Source of the DNA: Sarcophilus harrisii
Taxonomy: Eukaryota; Chordata; Mammalia; Dasyuromorphia; Dasyuridae
DNA: 64,000 bases
NCBI RefSeq assembly: GCF_902635505.1
Contig: NC_045428.1
Coordinates: 226,998,107 to 227,062,106, forward strand
Reading direction: 5' to 3'
Part shown: piece after piece, positions 45,560 through 57,214 of the stretch
How positions within the stretch are numbered: position 1 is the first letter of the stretch
Layout of the letters: the number at the start of each line of letters is the position of its first letter
The notes under the pieces: model-generated
The model's database searches: none
What the model was told of the DNA's origin: nothing
Seen by the model: only the letters and a program-made list of their open reading frames with translations
Made by a program: the position numbers and the translations under genes

Positions 45560-46080
45560 GAGACGCCTTGCGTCCCCACGCCAGGGTGGCGGGGGCAATG
45601 CGCCTGCGCCGTGCGAGCTCATACCATATGTGCCCTGTCCCCGTGTTCGGGTCTGTGGTGAGCCGGGTCCGAGGATCGGCGGCGGCGGAGGAAAGACTGA
45701 GAGTTGGGCCAGCTAGGAGGTTGTGGGCCAGTAAAGGGCTGAACGAAGGTACTGGAGTCGCGAAAGCCACTGTCACGCGATGGGGAAGAAGCAGAAGAAC
45801 AAGAATGAGGACAGGTAGCGGCGGCGGCGGCTCAGTGGGGGCGCGCGGGGTCTGCGCGAACGAGTCTCGCTTTGGGGAAGGGAAAGAGGTCACGAGCCCC
45901 AGGCCACCCGCCGGCTCGCGGGGGCGGGGGGGCGGCCGGGGCAGAGGAAAGAGCCCTCCGGGGTCAGCAGGGAAGAAGGCAGGGGGACGCCAGTGTTAAG
46001 CCACCATGTGCTGGGGCGGACCGGCCGGCCGGGCCCGGAGGAGAGGGCCGGATCTTCTCTTTCCCGCTCCGGGATCTGTC
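45560..46080. promoter_or_regulatory. EIF5B: CpG-rich block with EIF5B promoter and exon 1
   Basis: Dense CpG with GGC repeats (for example near 45676 and 45820) surrounds the EIF5B start. An NRF1-like word lies at 45599-45609. No TATA box is seen. The transcription start is not fixed. Confidence 0.75.
45780..45814 (+). CDS. EIF5B: EIF5B exon 1 coding part (N-terminus; gene continues beyond the window)
   Basis: eIF5B is the GTPase that joins the 60S subunit to the 48S complex at the end of translation initiation. The 35 coding bases give MGKKQKNKNED plus two bases of a serine codon, followed by the donor AG|GTAGCG (GT at 45815-45816). Human eIF5B begins MGKKQKNKSEDS, so 10 of the first 11 residues agree. 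The start context GCG-ATG-G is strong. Identification rests on this match plus the conserved head-to-head neighbour TXNDC9. The basic N-terminus is the start of a long, low-complexity, charged region. Exon 2 (human sequence starts with acidic DDIDLDALAAE) was not found up to 64000, so intron 1 is at least 18.2 kb. Confidence 0.88.
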
Positions 46081-47230
46081 TCCACCCCCAGCCCTTCCAC
46101 TAAACCCAATTTTTTTTAGTCCCAGATCAGAAGGACGAGGGGTGAGGTGGAGGGAAGTGGGGACTTGGGAGACCGGACCTGCGCGAGAGGTCTAGGGGAC
46201 TCAGTCCCTGTCGTTGAGGAACATGAGGGGGGTGGGGAAGAGCTCGCGGCAATTTCTAGGAGTTGGGGGTGGGGTAGAGAGTCTGGGGCCCGCCGGTGGG
46301 CCGGGCTGGGGTGAAGGAGGTCACAGTAGCCTGGAGAGACTCTTAACAAATTGTTGGGCTGAGTGACCATAAGCGCAGGGAAAGGCATCTCCTGTTGGAC
46401 AATGTAGTTTCTCTGCTATATCTTTCTGTAGTTGTAAGAAAAGGACACTAGATCCTCTACGATGCAGTTGCCTTGCTGAATTTGCATCATGCAATCGAGT
46501 TTTTTGTTGTTTCCGTAGGTCATGCTCGCTTGTTAAGAGTTAGTTAATCACGCACATGTTCTTTTCGTCTTGCGATTTAGCCACACACAGCTTACACTTC
46601 TTCACGGTCCAATTATACAGCTTGCCATGGTTTTTAATTTTCCTTCTGTGACCAGCCTTTTTCTTGGTTTCGTTGCTTATTAATTGCCCCTTCAAAAAGG
46701 AGTTAAGAGAACGAAGTGAAGATTTTTTGGACAACACCTCTTTTAAGAGTTTAGTTTTTCATAGAGAAAGGTTTCTATAATTAGTGAGAGGTTTTAGTAA
46801 TGTTTGTAGGCATATATAGTAGTACCACCTTGAGAGATCACTGTATTCTCTGTAGCGATGATTTACTTCCCTTTCTTGTAGTGCGAGTTAACATTTAGGA
46901 AGTATTCCACAGTGCACCATTCCAGATGTTGATTAGGAAAGTGTTCTTTTTGCACCTGTTAGTTTTATGAAAAAAGCACTGGAAAAATTTTCCTTATGAA
47001 ATTCCCTGTGAATCTGAGGCAGCACGTGGAAAACAAGCTAATTAATGAAACTGCTGACTTTTACATATTGCTATGTTCAAGATACAAGCTTTGCTATATT
47101 TACAAGTTTTGTGACCAGAAATCGGATAGACAGTATTAAAATGACATAACTAAATAATCAAGTAATTGTGTTTGTCCATTATCAGAAATCTATATACATT
47201 TTGGGTCCCTCTCAGGGTTTTGAATTCAGG
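46081..47230. other. EIF5B intron 1, no further exon recognised
   Basis: The first 300 bases are G-rich with few CpG. A 65-codon open frame on the minus strand (46737-46540) is basic but not recognised. Nothing else was identified. Confidence 0.4.
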
Positions 47231-47231
47231 G

Positions 47232-47283
47232 TCTAGAGATCTGGCATGTGTATATATATATATATATATGCCAGATCTCTAGA
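47232..47283. repeat. 52-bp inverted repeat with (TA)n centre
   Basis: The 16-base arms TCTAGAGATCTGGCAT (47232-47247) and ATGCCAGATCTCTAGA (47268-47283) are perfect reverse complements around a TA-rich spacer of 20 bases. Confidence 0.95.
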
Positions 47284-49189
47284 TCTCTCTCTCTATATAA
47301 TTGATTGATTAGAAAGACCATTTATCGTGTTATCAAAGTGATGTCAGTCCTAGCTTTTGATTTCCAACTCTTAACTTTAAGAGGATATTTAGTTTAGAGA
47401 ATAGATTGCATTTTTAAGTCATGAATTACAAAAAAAGAACAATATGCAAAATGCCACTAATTTGTAGGGTCAGTTAATAAAAAGAACTTTTAATAATATA
47501 CTCTGACAAGGTTTGGGATGTATGCAGCTCCACAATGAGAGGCAATATTTCCCTATGTCCAATAATTGCTTCCTTGTGATACTTATCTATTAGTTTACAA
47601 TATAGAGGTCTGAGTCTTTCAAGTTCTGCAGTTTCCAGTTGGAAGTATTCACAAAGGGATTAGAATATACTTTAAGATATCATATTAACAGTAAAAGAAA
47701 CATTAGTAGTAAAGAAAAATGTCCTGTTATAAAACTAGAATAAACTACAGAATGCTGCTATGATTTGTTTTTTTTTTCTTTTGATTTTTAACCTGTTAAA
47801 TTTTAGTACTATGTTTTATCTTTTACTTCCTTTTAAGAGAACAGGTAGCAATATGATTGAAAGATACTGCAAATTTTAGCAATTGCTGAGCCTATTCCTA
47901 TTGCTCTTTGTATTTATATACAGCTAGGATCTTTAAATGCTTCATATAAGAATAGAATGCAAACTTTTGGAGAGAGCATTTGGAAGATCTTGGCCTTTCC
48001 CAAAATGAATTCACTTCTCTGCCTGCTATATGCTTCTCCCCCCCCCCCCTTCATATTTTTGTAATCCACTTTGCAGATTCCCACTTCAATAATTTTGAAT
48101 TTTCAAAATATTTGAATCTTATCTGACTAAGTTTCTGATAGGAGAGAATACTGTACTTCACTTGATTAGATACAATAGGTTACTAGAAAGGTTACTGTAG
48201 ATGAAGAAAGTGAGATTATCTAATCTTCCTTCCCCCTGACTTCTTCTTTTCTCTGTTATTTAAAAAATTTATTCAAAATCCACTCCAGAACGGTTAAATG
48301 ACTTGCCTAGCACTGTAAATAATCAACTTGCTGTTTCAAGCCCCTAGCAGAAGTTGTTTATTCACATTTTGGCAGTGCCACAAATTTCTTTAGTTGATGT
48401 TGAACCTAAGGATTCTGTTTTCTTAATGATGAGCTTTACAAGTTCAGTCTTTGCTAGGTGAGTTGGGTCTGAACAGGCTATACAAGGAAACCAATCAGCT
48501 TATTTTTTCTGGAATTGTTACATGTTAAAAGTGATACCATTGCTTTTACCTTATATATGCCTTCTATTTTGTTATGCTTTTTTACATTTTCCTGGCAGAA
48601 ACAAGAAAACTGACTGCTCAGTTTTTATATTCCAGCTGTGCCTTCTTCCACTCTAAATTTCATTTTACTATAATAACAAAGTAAGAGTTTATTGCTTTGT
48701 TAATTATTAGTGGTTGATTTTCTTAAGGTTCAGTGTATTTTTTTTTTTTTTTTGCCTTAGGGCATATTATTTAAAAATTGTACATCAGAAGTACTATAAA
48801 AATGAGCAAGGCAGTTATTTTCACATGGAAACTAATTTATGCACAGATAACAGAAATGTCTCCTCTAGAAGATACTTTACTTGGAAAGGTGGTAAAAGCA
48901 CAACCTTATCTTTTGGATTTCCCTGAATACTTGCTGACTGATTTTGTCTGACTGTTGACAATTTAGGTGATGGCTATGTGGAAAGAATTTTGTTAAAAAC
49001 CTCTAGTTTATTGTGTTGGATCAGTAATTTTTGTGTAATCTATGGAGTTGAGGGCCTGTTTGTATCTTTAACCTAGCCTCTGTGTAGGTAGTTTGACTCT
49101 TATAGGTGCTCAAGCAATGTTCTGTTTGAGATTCTCTATTTTATCCTTGTGAAAATCCTTTTTTACGAAAAGAAAAATCTCTCAATAAT
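47284..49189. other. EIF5B intron 1, mostly unassigned
   Basis: A MIR-like phrase lies near 48285-48350 ('aacggttaaatgacttgcct'). A C-run lies at about 48038-48050. No exon was recognised. Confidence 0.35.
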
Positions 49190-49950
49190 TATTAAATACT
49201 TAATGCCAAGCACTGTGCCATGCACTGAGGATACAAAGACAAAAACAACAACAAAAATGCCTGTCTTTATAGATTTGTAGGTTATTTGTGGGGAAACAAT
49301 ATGTACACAAATAAAAATACAAAGTAAATAAAAAGGCAAAGTGTTTATGGAGGGGTATTCACAACTGGGAGGGATAGAAAGGGCCTCATGTTGGATGTGT
49401 CTTTTAAGTTTAGTTTATAAGGTGATGCTTTTAAGATACCTAGGAAAGAGGAAGCATTTCATTCTTGGAATAGCCGCTAATCTCTGCAAAAAATAGACTG
49501 GAAAAGAAATGTATAAAAACAGCATGTAGGTTAGTTTGACTGGAAAAATTAGGGTTTGTGAAGGAGAGTAATGTGTAATAAGCCTGAAAAGATAAGAAAG
49601 TGTCAGATTTTTGGAAGAATTAAATACTAAAAAGTATTTTATCCTCAAGGAATATGGAGTTGTTGAAGCTTTTTGAATAGAGTAGCATAGTCAGATCTGT
49701 CGATACTTTAGGAATATAAATTAGTAACTATGTATAATGATTTGGAGAGTGGAAAACCTTGAGGAGCAGCATTAGGAGGCTGTTCCAGTAGGCCAGATGA
49801 GAATTATTGAGGGTGTGAATTAAAGTGATAGACTGGTTGGAGAGAAAGGGACAGATGAGAGAATGTTATTGCAAGGAGACAGGACTTGATAACTTAGATA
49901 TGAAGGACTGAAGTGAGGTTAGATATTAGGTTGTAAATCTGAGTTACTGA
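49190..49950 (+). mobile_element. Ancient L2-like/unclassified repeat
   Basis: 'gccaagcactgtgccatgca', 'gaggatacaaagacaaaa' and later 'aggaggctgttccagtaggc' are phrases of a widespread mammalian repeat. I cannot name the subfamily. Confidence 0.45.
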
Positions 49951-51499
49951 AAGGATAGTAGCACCCTTAACAAATAAGACAAAAAGGATAAGGAACTGAT
50001 AAAAAGTTTTGAAATAGAAAATTAACCAAAGAATAAGAATATGAGGACATTAGCGACATTTATAGGACTTGTTTTAGTAGTACATATGAAATTCAGCAAA
50101 CAATATCTTTATTTGTTTCTCCAGGTGTCTTTGACAAATTGACAAATAAATTCCTATCTCTGGGACTAATATCTGGAACTAATATTCAGTTCCATTCATT
50201 TTTCCCTGTTTTTGTTTACGTCCTTTTTGGCTGTGCTGAATTCATTGCTCACTTTGGCTGTTTTTATGGCACCTGGCTAGCGCAACTTCATGTACCATAG
50301 TACATACATACATGAAATTTCCTGCAGCCTTTCCTTTTCTGCTATTAAAATTTGGAGAAGAAAAACCCACACTTTGAAAAACAATATGAATCATGAATAG
50401 ACCTAGTTATTTAGGATAGTTAATGGAAGTTTTTGATTTAGATCCAGTTTTTTGATGTTAATCTACTTCATTTAGATCATTTATAAGAAGTAGGAGAAAG
50501 TTCTCTTGGAATGGTCATCTTTTTGAAAGCTACTGGCAAGAGCAACAGAACTGAAGATTTCAATTTCAAAAAGTGTGGTGGGATGGTAAATTTTATGTTG
50601 ACTTCCATAGAGTATGAAATATTTGTCATGGCCAAGTAACTTAATAAAAATGTTCATGGTACAGATTTGATTTACTCTCAGAGAAAAATCTAGAAGGACC
50701 TGAAAAATGCCTGTTCTCTCCAGAATATTGTTTCAGCAAATGGCACATTCCTTTTTAATGGTGTTTTTCCTTTTTAAAAAGTGAAAGAAGAGCTTCAGTA
50801 TAAAAACAAAGAAAAAAGGACCTGAAGAGGCAGAAGGGGAATCCTGACTTTCATCAGTAGTTGGAGGATCATGGATGAATTATTTGGTCACAGGAAGAAT
50901 GGAGGAAAACTGATTCTCAGACCTGAGTCAAGTAATAGGAGTTGAGACTTTTAAAAAATTAGGCATCCAGATCATCTGAAAAGGAAAGCAACTGTTTGCA
51001 ATTGGGAGAAAAGCCATCTAGTAAGGATCAGAGGAAGAAGAGAGAAAAGTTGAAAGTACTGAGACAGCCAGTTGTTGACAACAATAAGGAGGTTTGCTTT
51101 TTTCCTAGTGCATGTATCCTAGACATGACCTGGATGTTCTGTGACATACTAAATTTGATGAATACTATCCATTTCTGATGATTCTAATGGGCACCAAAGA
51201 TAACTGTCCAAATCAATTTAGATTATGGTTATTCCTTAAGTAGTCTAGCATCGCTTAGAATTTTGAAACCCTGGACAAGAAAAAGAATACTGTAAGAGCA
51301 CAGGTGGCATTTTTGTTACTGTTGTCAAATGAAATCAAGGGCCTCAAGAAAGTCAGATGTGGGAAGTGAACAGATGTTTAAGATGGTATCTAAGAATGGG
51401 ATTTGGTTTCTTAGACTGGCTTTAAATATAGGAAAGCTGGGCTCTTGGCCAGAGATGACCTAGTAAATATTTATTTGCTTGAAGTCTTAAAAATTTGAT
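49951..51499. other. EIF5B intron 1, unassigned
   Basis: No exon was recognised. Part of it may belong to the L3/CR1 element that follows, since no boundary is visible. Confidence 0.3.
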
Positions 51500-52720
51500 C
51501 CAATTAAGTTGAAAAGGAAGGGACAGTGAAATTGTTGTCCATTTCTTGACCAACTTAGATTCCAAAAAGATGTACAGAGGTTGGTAGTTAGTACAAGTTA
51601 ATAGAGATTAAATTAAAAAAAAAAAAAAAAAACATGTTGCCTTATAAGCATTGTAGTAAGAGCAACAAGAACCCAGAATGAACTGATTCTGATGAATGCT
51701 AAGGCAGCAAAAAGGAAGGGTTAGTTGTTTTGTTTTTTAACTGTTCGGAGAAAAAGAGAATAGGTTTGGAATTTCTGCTGAAATAGATGGTACTTTTTTA
51801 TGAATGAAAGCAGGACTATTTTAACTTTTATTTTCTTTCAGTTTTCTCTGCCAGGAAAGATATTCTCTCAAGTGAAAAGAATTGTAAAATTTGACTATTA
51901 AGGAGTTAAAACTCAGCATAATAAATAGTGGATCTAGGGAAAGTGTAAGTTGGTCAATTTGAAAGAAATGGTGGTTGAGCTAGTAAATCATGTTTGAAAG
52001 ATGTTGAAGAATGGGGGTGTTTATACAGGATTAGAGAAGGGTAAATGTTCTAAATTTAAAAAAAAAATGAAGGTGGAGTATGCAAATATGGGCAAGCAAG
52101 CTTGACTTTGCTAGTAAAATACTGGAAAATATTGTTAAAGGCATTATTAGTAAACATCCACAAAAGGAAGTATTGATAACAAAGGTGGAATGGCTTTATC
52201 CAAAACTGGTCCTTCTGGAATAACCTCATTTCCTTTTTTGAAAGTTATTAAACTGGGATGGGTCAGAGGAAAGCATATACATAATCTATATTTCTATAAA
52301 GCATTTGACAAAAGTGGGTCATCTTAGTGAACCTATAGATGGGATGAAGAGAGGTGGGTTAGATGGTAGTACAGTTTAAATATTTTTGGAATTGGTTGAG
52401 TTGCCTAATTTAGATAAGTCATTTAATAGGTTGGTGTCATTTGGATGATCTTTAGTGTAGTTCTACAAACATCTCATTTCTGATCTTTGATATATCAATG
52501 ACTGGGCTAATGGCATTGTTGGAATATTTAGTAAATTTACAAGCAACACAGCTTGGAAATGAACAAGGTAGATGATTATAGAAAAAGATCTCAAGAATTT
52601 AGGATGTTGAACTGAATCTTAACAAATTAGAATTAAAGTTAAGTGGAAAGTTTTACAAGTTATAAATCAATTTACAAGTACTTAGTACAAGATATGGGGT
52701 TTGCACAGTAATTTTTCTAC
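51500..52720 (+). mobile_element. L3/CR1-type LINE reverse-transcriptase relic
   Basis: Words run in the CR1/L3 ORF2 order: 'ggaaaatattgttaaaggca' (usual 'ggaaaaaattcttaagg'), 'ggtggaatggctttatccaa', 'ataacctcatttcctttttt', 'ataaagcatttgacaaaagt' (the 'KAFD' motif) and 'atcaatgactgggctaatg'. The coding frames are broken. A(n) tracts lie at about 51614-51631. Confidence 0.6.
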
Positions 52721-52794
52721 AAAACAGTTTTGGCATTGGTTTTTCTAAGTACCTCAGTCATGTAGTGGTTTTGTTAGTCTTTTGTTCTCAATGA

Positions 52795-53010
52795 AATTAT
52801 AAGGTGATTGGATTTAAGTGAGACTGTGCAAAGTCATCAGCTCCACTTTCTCCTTGAGTTATTCATTAGGTCCAATGGCAGGACTTAGATCTGGATGGCT
52901 TCATGAGGACCTTGGATGCAGTAGGAGAGACCTTAGTCATTTTAAACTAAGGTCTTTCCTAGGTTTCTGTCTGAGGCAACACCCATTCAGTAGTTAAAGG
53001 CTAGTTCTAG
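52795..53010 (+). repeat. Interspersed repeat family X, copy 1
   Basis: 'gattggatttaagtgagact', 'gcaaagtcatcagctccact' and 'ggcaacacccattcagtagt' recur in copy 2. The family appears common in marsupials but I cannot name it. Confidence 0.6.
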
Positions 53011-53084
53011 TTGTTTTATATTTGTAGTCCAAGAATTTATAGTGACAGGCACAAAATAAACACCTAGTTTTTGCTTTTATCATT

Positions 53085-53480
53085 CATTCACGTGCTCATG
53101 TTGTTCTTGAAAAGAACCTAGGGAGGTTCTAGGAGGTGGTACCATGATATGCAAGTACATTGGATTTAAGTGAAGGAGGCTGGATAGAGTCACTGTCACT
53201 TTCTCCCCAAGAGCCATCTGAGTCTAGGGACAAGATACAGATCGAGACTCCTGGAGATGCAGATCATGTCCTTTAAGCTAAGCTTTTTAATAGGTCTCAG
53301 GATGACTTAAGGCAACAGCCCATTATTTAAGACTAAATAAGTAGTGAGGCAAAGAATAGCTTCTTTTTTAATCAAATCCAATTTCTTGATACTGCCTAGC
53401 TGTGTGATCCTAGACAAAAACTAGATAAGAAGTGAGGTAAAAAGATGGGCCTATTGCCTTCACAAAAGAATCAGTGAGGG
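53085..53480 (+). repeat. Interspersed repeat family X, copy 2
   Basis: 'cattggatttaagtgaagga', 'gtcactgtcactttctcccc' and 'taaggcaacagcccatta' align with copy 1. It is longer at the left ('catgatatgcaagta'). Confidence 0.6.
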
Positions 53481-53579
53481 AAAGGAAGATCCTTTGAGTT
53501 TCTAGCTTGTGTAAGAAACAAGTGCTATTTACACTCACTAAGTCTATCAAAACCTAAACTATGAATTAATGACTCTTGG

Positions 53580-53740
53580 GCTAGCGATCATTATTGGTCA
53601 GTCAAGTGAGGCAGGTGACCTAGCACAAGCCCTCTGTCACTTAAATTCTTCACTTAAATCCTTCACTTGCATGTCATGGCATCCCTTCCCTAATGTCATG
53701 GTCGTCTTTGAGAATGAAGGACAAACAATGATTTAGATTT
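53580..53740 (-). repeat. Interspersed repeat family X, copy 3 (inverted)
   Basis: The minus strand reads 'catgacatgcaagtgaagga' and 'tttaagtgaagaatttaagt', matching the head of copy 2 in reverse orientation. Confidence 0.55.
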
Positions 53741-53847
53741 AAAGGCTTAGACAAGTAGCTTCATTTAAATTCCAACTAGCTTTATCAAAGTCTGGTTTTT
53801 CTGAGCTGTATTTCTAGAAATCAAATGAAAACATGATACAAAAGAGT

Positions 53848-54148
53848 TAATTGTTCCAGTTTTTTTTTTTTTTTTTAATTATTATAGTAACTTTTTATTG
53901 ACAGAATCCATGCCAGGGTAATTTTTTTTACAACATTATCCCTTGCACTCACTTCTGTTCCGATTTTTCCCTCCTACCCTCCACCCCCTCCCCTAGATGG
54001 CAAGCAGTCCTATATATGTTGAATATGTCCTAGTATAGCCTAGATACAATGCTATGTGTGCAGATCCAAACAGTTTTCTTGTTGCACAGGGAGAATTGGA
54101 TTCAGAAGGTAGAAATAACCCGGGAAGAAAATAATTGTTCCAGTTTTT
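53848..54148 (-). mobile_element. L1 3' end with 17-bp target duplication
   Basis: 'taattgttccagttttt' is present at 53848-53864 and 54132-54148. The insert is a minus-strand L1 UTR ('ctttttattgacagaatcca', 'cctagatggcaagcagtcct', 'aaataacccgggaag'). It is 5'-truncated to about 270 bp. Confidence 0.9.
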
Positions 54149-54915
54149 CCAAAAAACAAAGATGTAATAAATAAGTAGAGCAAAAAAAATTTGGTTCCCA
54201 AGCCCCAAAATACCTTTTGAACTATAAGCAATCAAAATTTATATTCCTTTGGACAATGAACCCTCTTTCCCTCCCCCTCCTCATGAATGATCTTATCTAG
54301 GAGTGAGAGAAAAATTCACTCTTAATTGATCTGCTTAAAGTGAGAGCAAGATGTCTTAACATTGATAAATCTTTGTGATGTTAAAAGTTAATATTTTCAG
54401 ACTGTCGTTTTTCAACCCAAGTTGGCTACTACCCCCTTTTAAAAATATGATCAGCAATATCCATAGGGTTGTGCAATTGCAATGAACAAGCTTGGCCCCA
54501 GAGAAGAATTGAGAAAAAGCACTTCCTTCCCCACCTTTGCAGAATGGGAGATCATGGGTATGAAATTTTGTATGTAATTAATTTCATTTGTTTCTCTTTC
54601 CCTCCTTCCTCTTGTAAAGAAATCTTTATTGCTCAGAGGAACATTTAATATATGGAGGGATTACTTAGTTGATTAGAAGAGGGAAATGGTAATGTAAAAA
54701 CAAAAAGTAAGAAAAATTTTTTCTAGGCTTTTAAATTTTATTTTGGGTTATATATGTACATTTATTTTTTTAATATATATATGAGTCATATTGGGAGAAA
54801 AATCAGAACAAAAAAAATCATGAGAACTTGTTTAGCTTTTTATCAAAAATAACATTTTAAAAAGCTGTTATGTTCAGAGCATTCTAGAAGCAGCTATTCA
54901 GTGATATGAGTTATT

Positions 54916-55193
54916 ATCCAACTTCCTTTTTAAAAAATTATTATTATAATAACTTTTTATTGACAGAACCCATGCCAGGGTAATTTTTTTTTACATTAGC
55001 CCTTGCACTCACTTCTGTTCTGATTTTTCCCCTCTCTCCCTCCACCCTCTCCCCTAGATGGCAAGTCCTATTATGTTGAATATGTCACAGTATATCCTAG
55101 ATACAATATATGTGTGCAGAACCAAACAGTTGTCTTGTTGCACAGGGAGAATTGGATTCAAAGGTAAAAATAACCCGGGAATAATCCAACTTC
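54916..55193 (-). mobile_element. L1 3' end with 10-bp target duplication
   Basis: 'atccaacttc' flanks it at 54916-54925 and 55184-55193. The insert is about 90% similar by eye to 53865-54131 and ends at the same 'taacccggga' word. Confidence 0.85.
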
Positions 55194-55249
55194 TTCAAAG
55201 CTTTAAAATTTAGTTGAATTTGATAGAATTTGTTGTTGAGTTGGAATTT

Positions 55250-55800
55250 GGGGGAATGAAATCTTTTATTTCACAACTGCAGATGTGAGTGCCCTATAGA
55301 ATAGGAATTTAGAATCAATACTTGTCCCTTTTTTATACCAGAACCTCCCTTGATCCCTCATTGGCTCAGTACCAGAGGTGACAACCTATCAGAAGTGCTT
55401 AATCCCCACATGTGAGTTTTGAATCTCCACCCCTGATTACATCATTACTTCTTCCTTATGTGAAAATAGTTCAGTCCTTCCCCTGATTGCTTATTGGTTG
55501 AGTAATACCCTATCTGAAAAGTCTTAATTTCTCCACTGGAATCTTAAGTCTCCTCCTCTGATAACATCATTACTTATTCTCCCTTTCCCACAACTAGTAA
55601 GTAGTCTCCACCCTGATTACATTATCCTTTTCTTTTTATAAGTAGGAATTTCCCTCCCCCATTGCATTTTCCTTTTATTTTTATTTCCTTGTTCCTCCTC
55701 GCTTCCTATTTCTTAGCTTTCAGTTTTCCAATTTCACTTTTATTTTTGTGTATTTTTCATAGCTCTGTGGAAACTGATCCTCCATCCAATTCTCACAATT
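55250..55800 (+). mobile_element. Possible LTR with repeated promoter-like units
   Basis: Two diverged units of about 125 bp (from about 55355 and 55480) each hold an ATTGG word and 'gattacatcattact'-type words. A TATA-like 'ctttttataagtagg' follows at about 55632. The layout resembles an LTR U3, but no end is defined. Confidence 0.3.
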
Positions 55801-56870
55801 ATATTTCTGAGACAGAGTACATTGGATGGATATGTTTAGGGTAAGAACACAAAATGTGAACACATAGTATACACTTATTTTTAGTTCATAATCCTGTCAC
55901 CATTCTGTATGCTGAAAGAAAATTGAAAACCAAACTAAAAACATTTCTATTTTGAAAATTATGTATTAAATTCAAATTAAAGTTACAGTATTTTTAAAGT
56001 GCATATATTTGAAAGATTAATAAATTATGCTACTGAAGGATTTGATTTGATTTGTTTTAGCAACAATAAAGTTTTAGTTTCATACTGTCATAATCACCCA
56101 TGTGTGTGGTTATGTATATGTGTACTTTTTTACATATTAATTTCACGTCTTTCTATGGCCCAGACACTGTACAAGGTATAGAGAATACCTAGTCAAAAAC
56201 AGTCCCTGTCTTAAAGGAGTTTTCATTTTATTGTAGGTTAACCACTTGTGTTAAGTAAAATACAGAATGTTTATAAAATGCAAATATTTTTTCCCCCTTG
56301 GTGGCTGGGGAGGAAGCATAAAACACCAAGATAATTGGGAGCAAAACCTTTACTAGGAACCAAACAACAAGTTCCGAGATTTGTGAATTCTAGCCACAGA
56401 CAGGATCATTAGAAATGAATTATTGTGCATGGGAACAATTTAATTTAACATAGAATTCATGAGTGAAGGGGATGTGAAAATTTCAGAAAAGCATCTTTGA
56501 TATCTTGAGAAATTGGTATTTTGTGCTGCTGGCAAGCCTCTCTAGTTTGAGTTGTAATTTTGAGGGACCTCTGCATTTAGAAATATTAATTTGGCTTCTG
56601 TGTGGGAGATAGATTTGTGAAAAAGAGCCCAGGGGCAGGATAAGACACATCCTAAAGTTATTGTTTTAGTTTAGTGAAACGGAATTAAGACTTGAATTCC
56701 ATTATAAGAATTAAATAGAAGTTTTTGGAGGTGGAATTGACAAAACTTGTCAGTTGTTGGTATGGATGAATGTAGAAAGGTTGAACAGTTGAAAAGGATA
56801 CTATCTAGCTAATACAATGCCTCGCTTGGTGTTTGCATGTAGTTGTTGCTCAAATATTTGTCATTCAGAT
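55801..56870. other. EIF5B intron 1, mostly unassigned
   Basis: An L2-like phrase lies at about 56150-56290 ('cagacactgtacaaggtata', 'cttaaaggagttttcatttt'). No exon was recognised. Confidence 0.35.
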
Positions 56871-56874
56871 TAGT

Positions 56875-57060
56875 GTAGCAGTAAACATGATGAATTTAAG
56901 ATCAGACTGATTCAGTACTGCCTCTGTACTTAGTAACTGTGATCATATGCCATTCGCTTACCTACCATAAACTTCAGTCTCTTCATCTGTTAAATGATAA
57001 CACCTATAATCACCTCTGAGATATTGGGAGGATAAGATTATGTATTTTTGTGACTCATAA
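56875..57060 (+). mobile_element. MIR fragment
   Basis: 'acttagtaactgtgatcata', 'cagtctcttcatctgttaaa' and 'gataacacctataatcacct' follow the MIR order. Confidence 0.55.
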
Positions 57061-57214
57061 ACATGGACATATGTAATTTCAATTTGATTGTTGTGTTGTC
57101 TTGATAGTGGCTCTGCAAGGCCAGGGCAGAACCAACCACCTGTCTTGATTAGGTCTCTTCACATTTGGATTGATGCTATACTATTTCAGAAAGAATACCC
57201 TCAGAGGTAAAGTC

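Noticed and set aside
45480-46195. Long open frames on both strands over the EIF5B promoter (137, 143 and 107 codons)
   Set aside because: They are explained by high GC content, where stops are rare. Only the short EIF5B exon has a recognised protein match.
46540-46737. Basic 65-codon open frame on the minus strand just inside EIF5B intron 1
   Set aside because: No family resemblance recognised, no splice or promoter support, and lysine-rich frames of this length arise by chance in AT-rich DNA.
47251-47270. TA run as an origin or CRISPR-like spacer
   Set aside because: It is a simple dinucleotide repeat inside a single palindrome with no array.
53580-53740. tRNA-like word matches in SINE heads
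   Set aside because: No cloverleaf with intact A and B boxes could be written; the SINE heads are degenerate.
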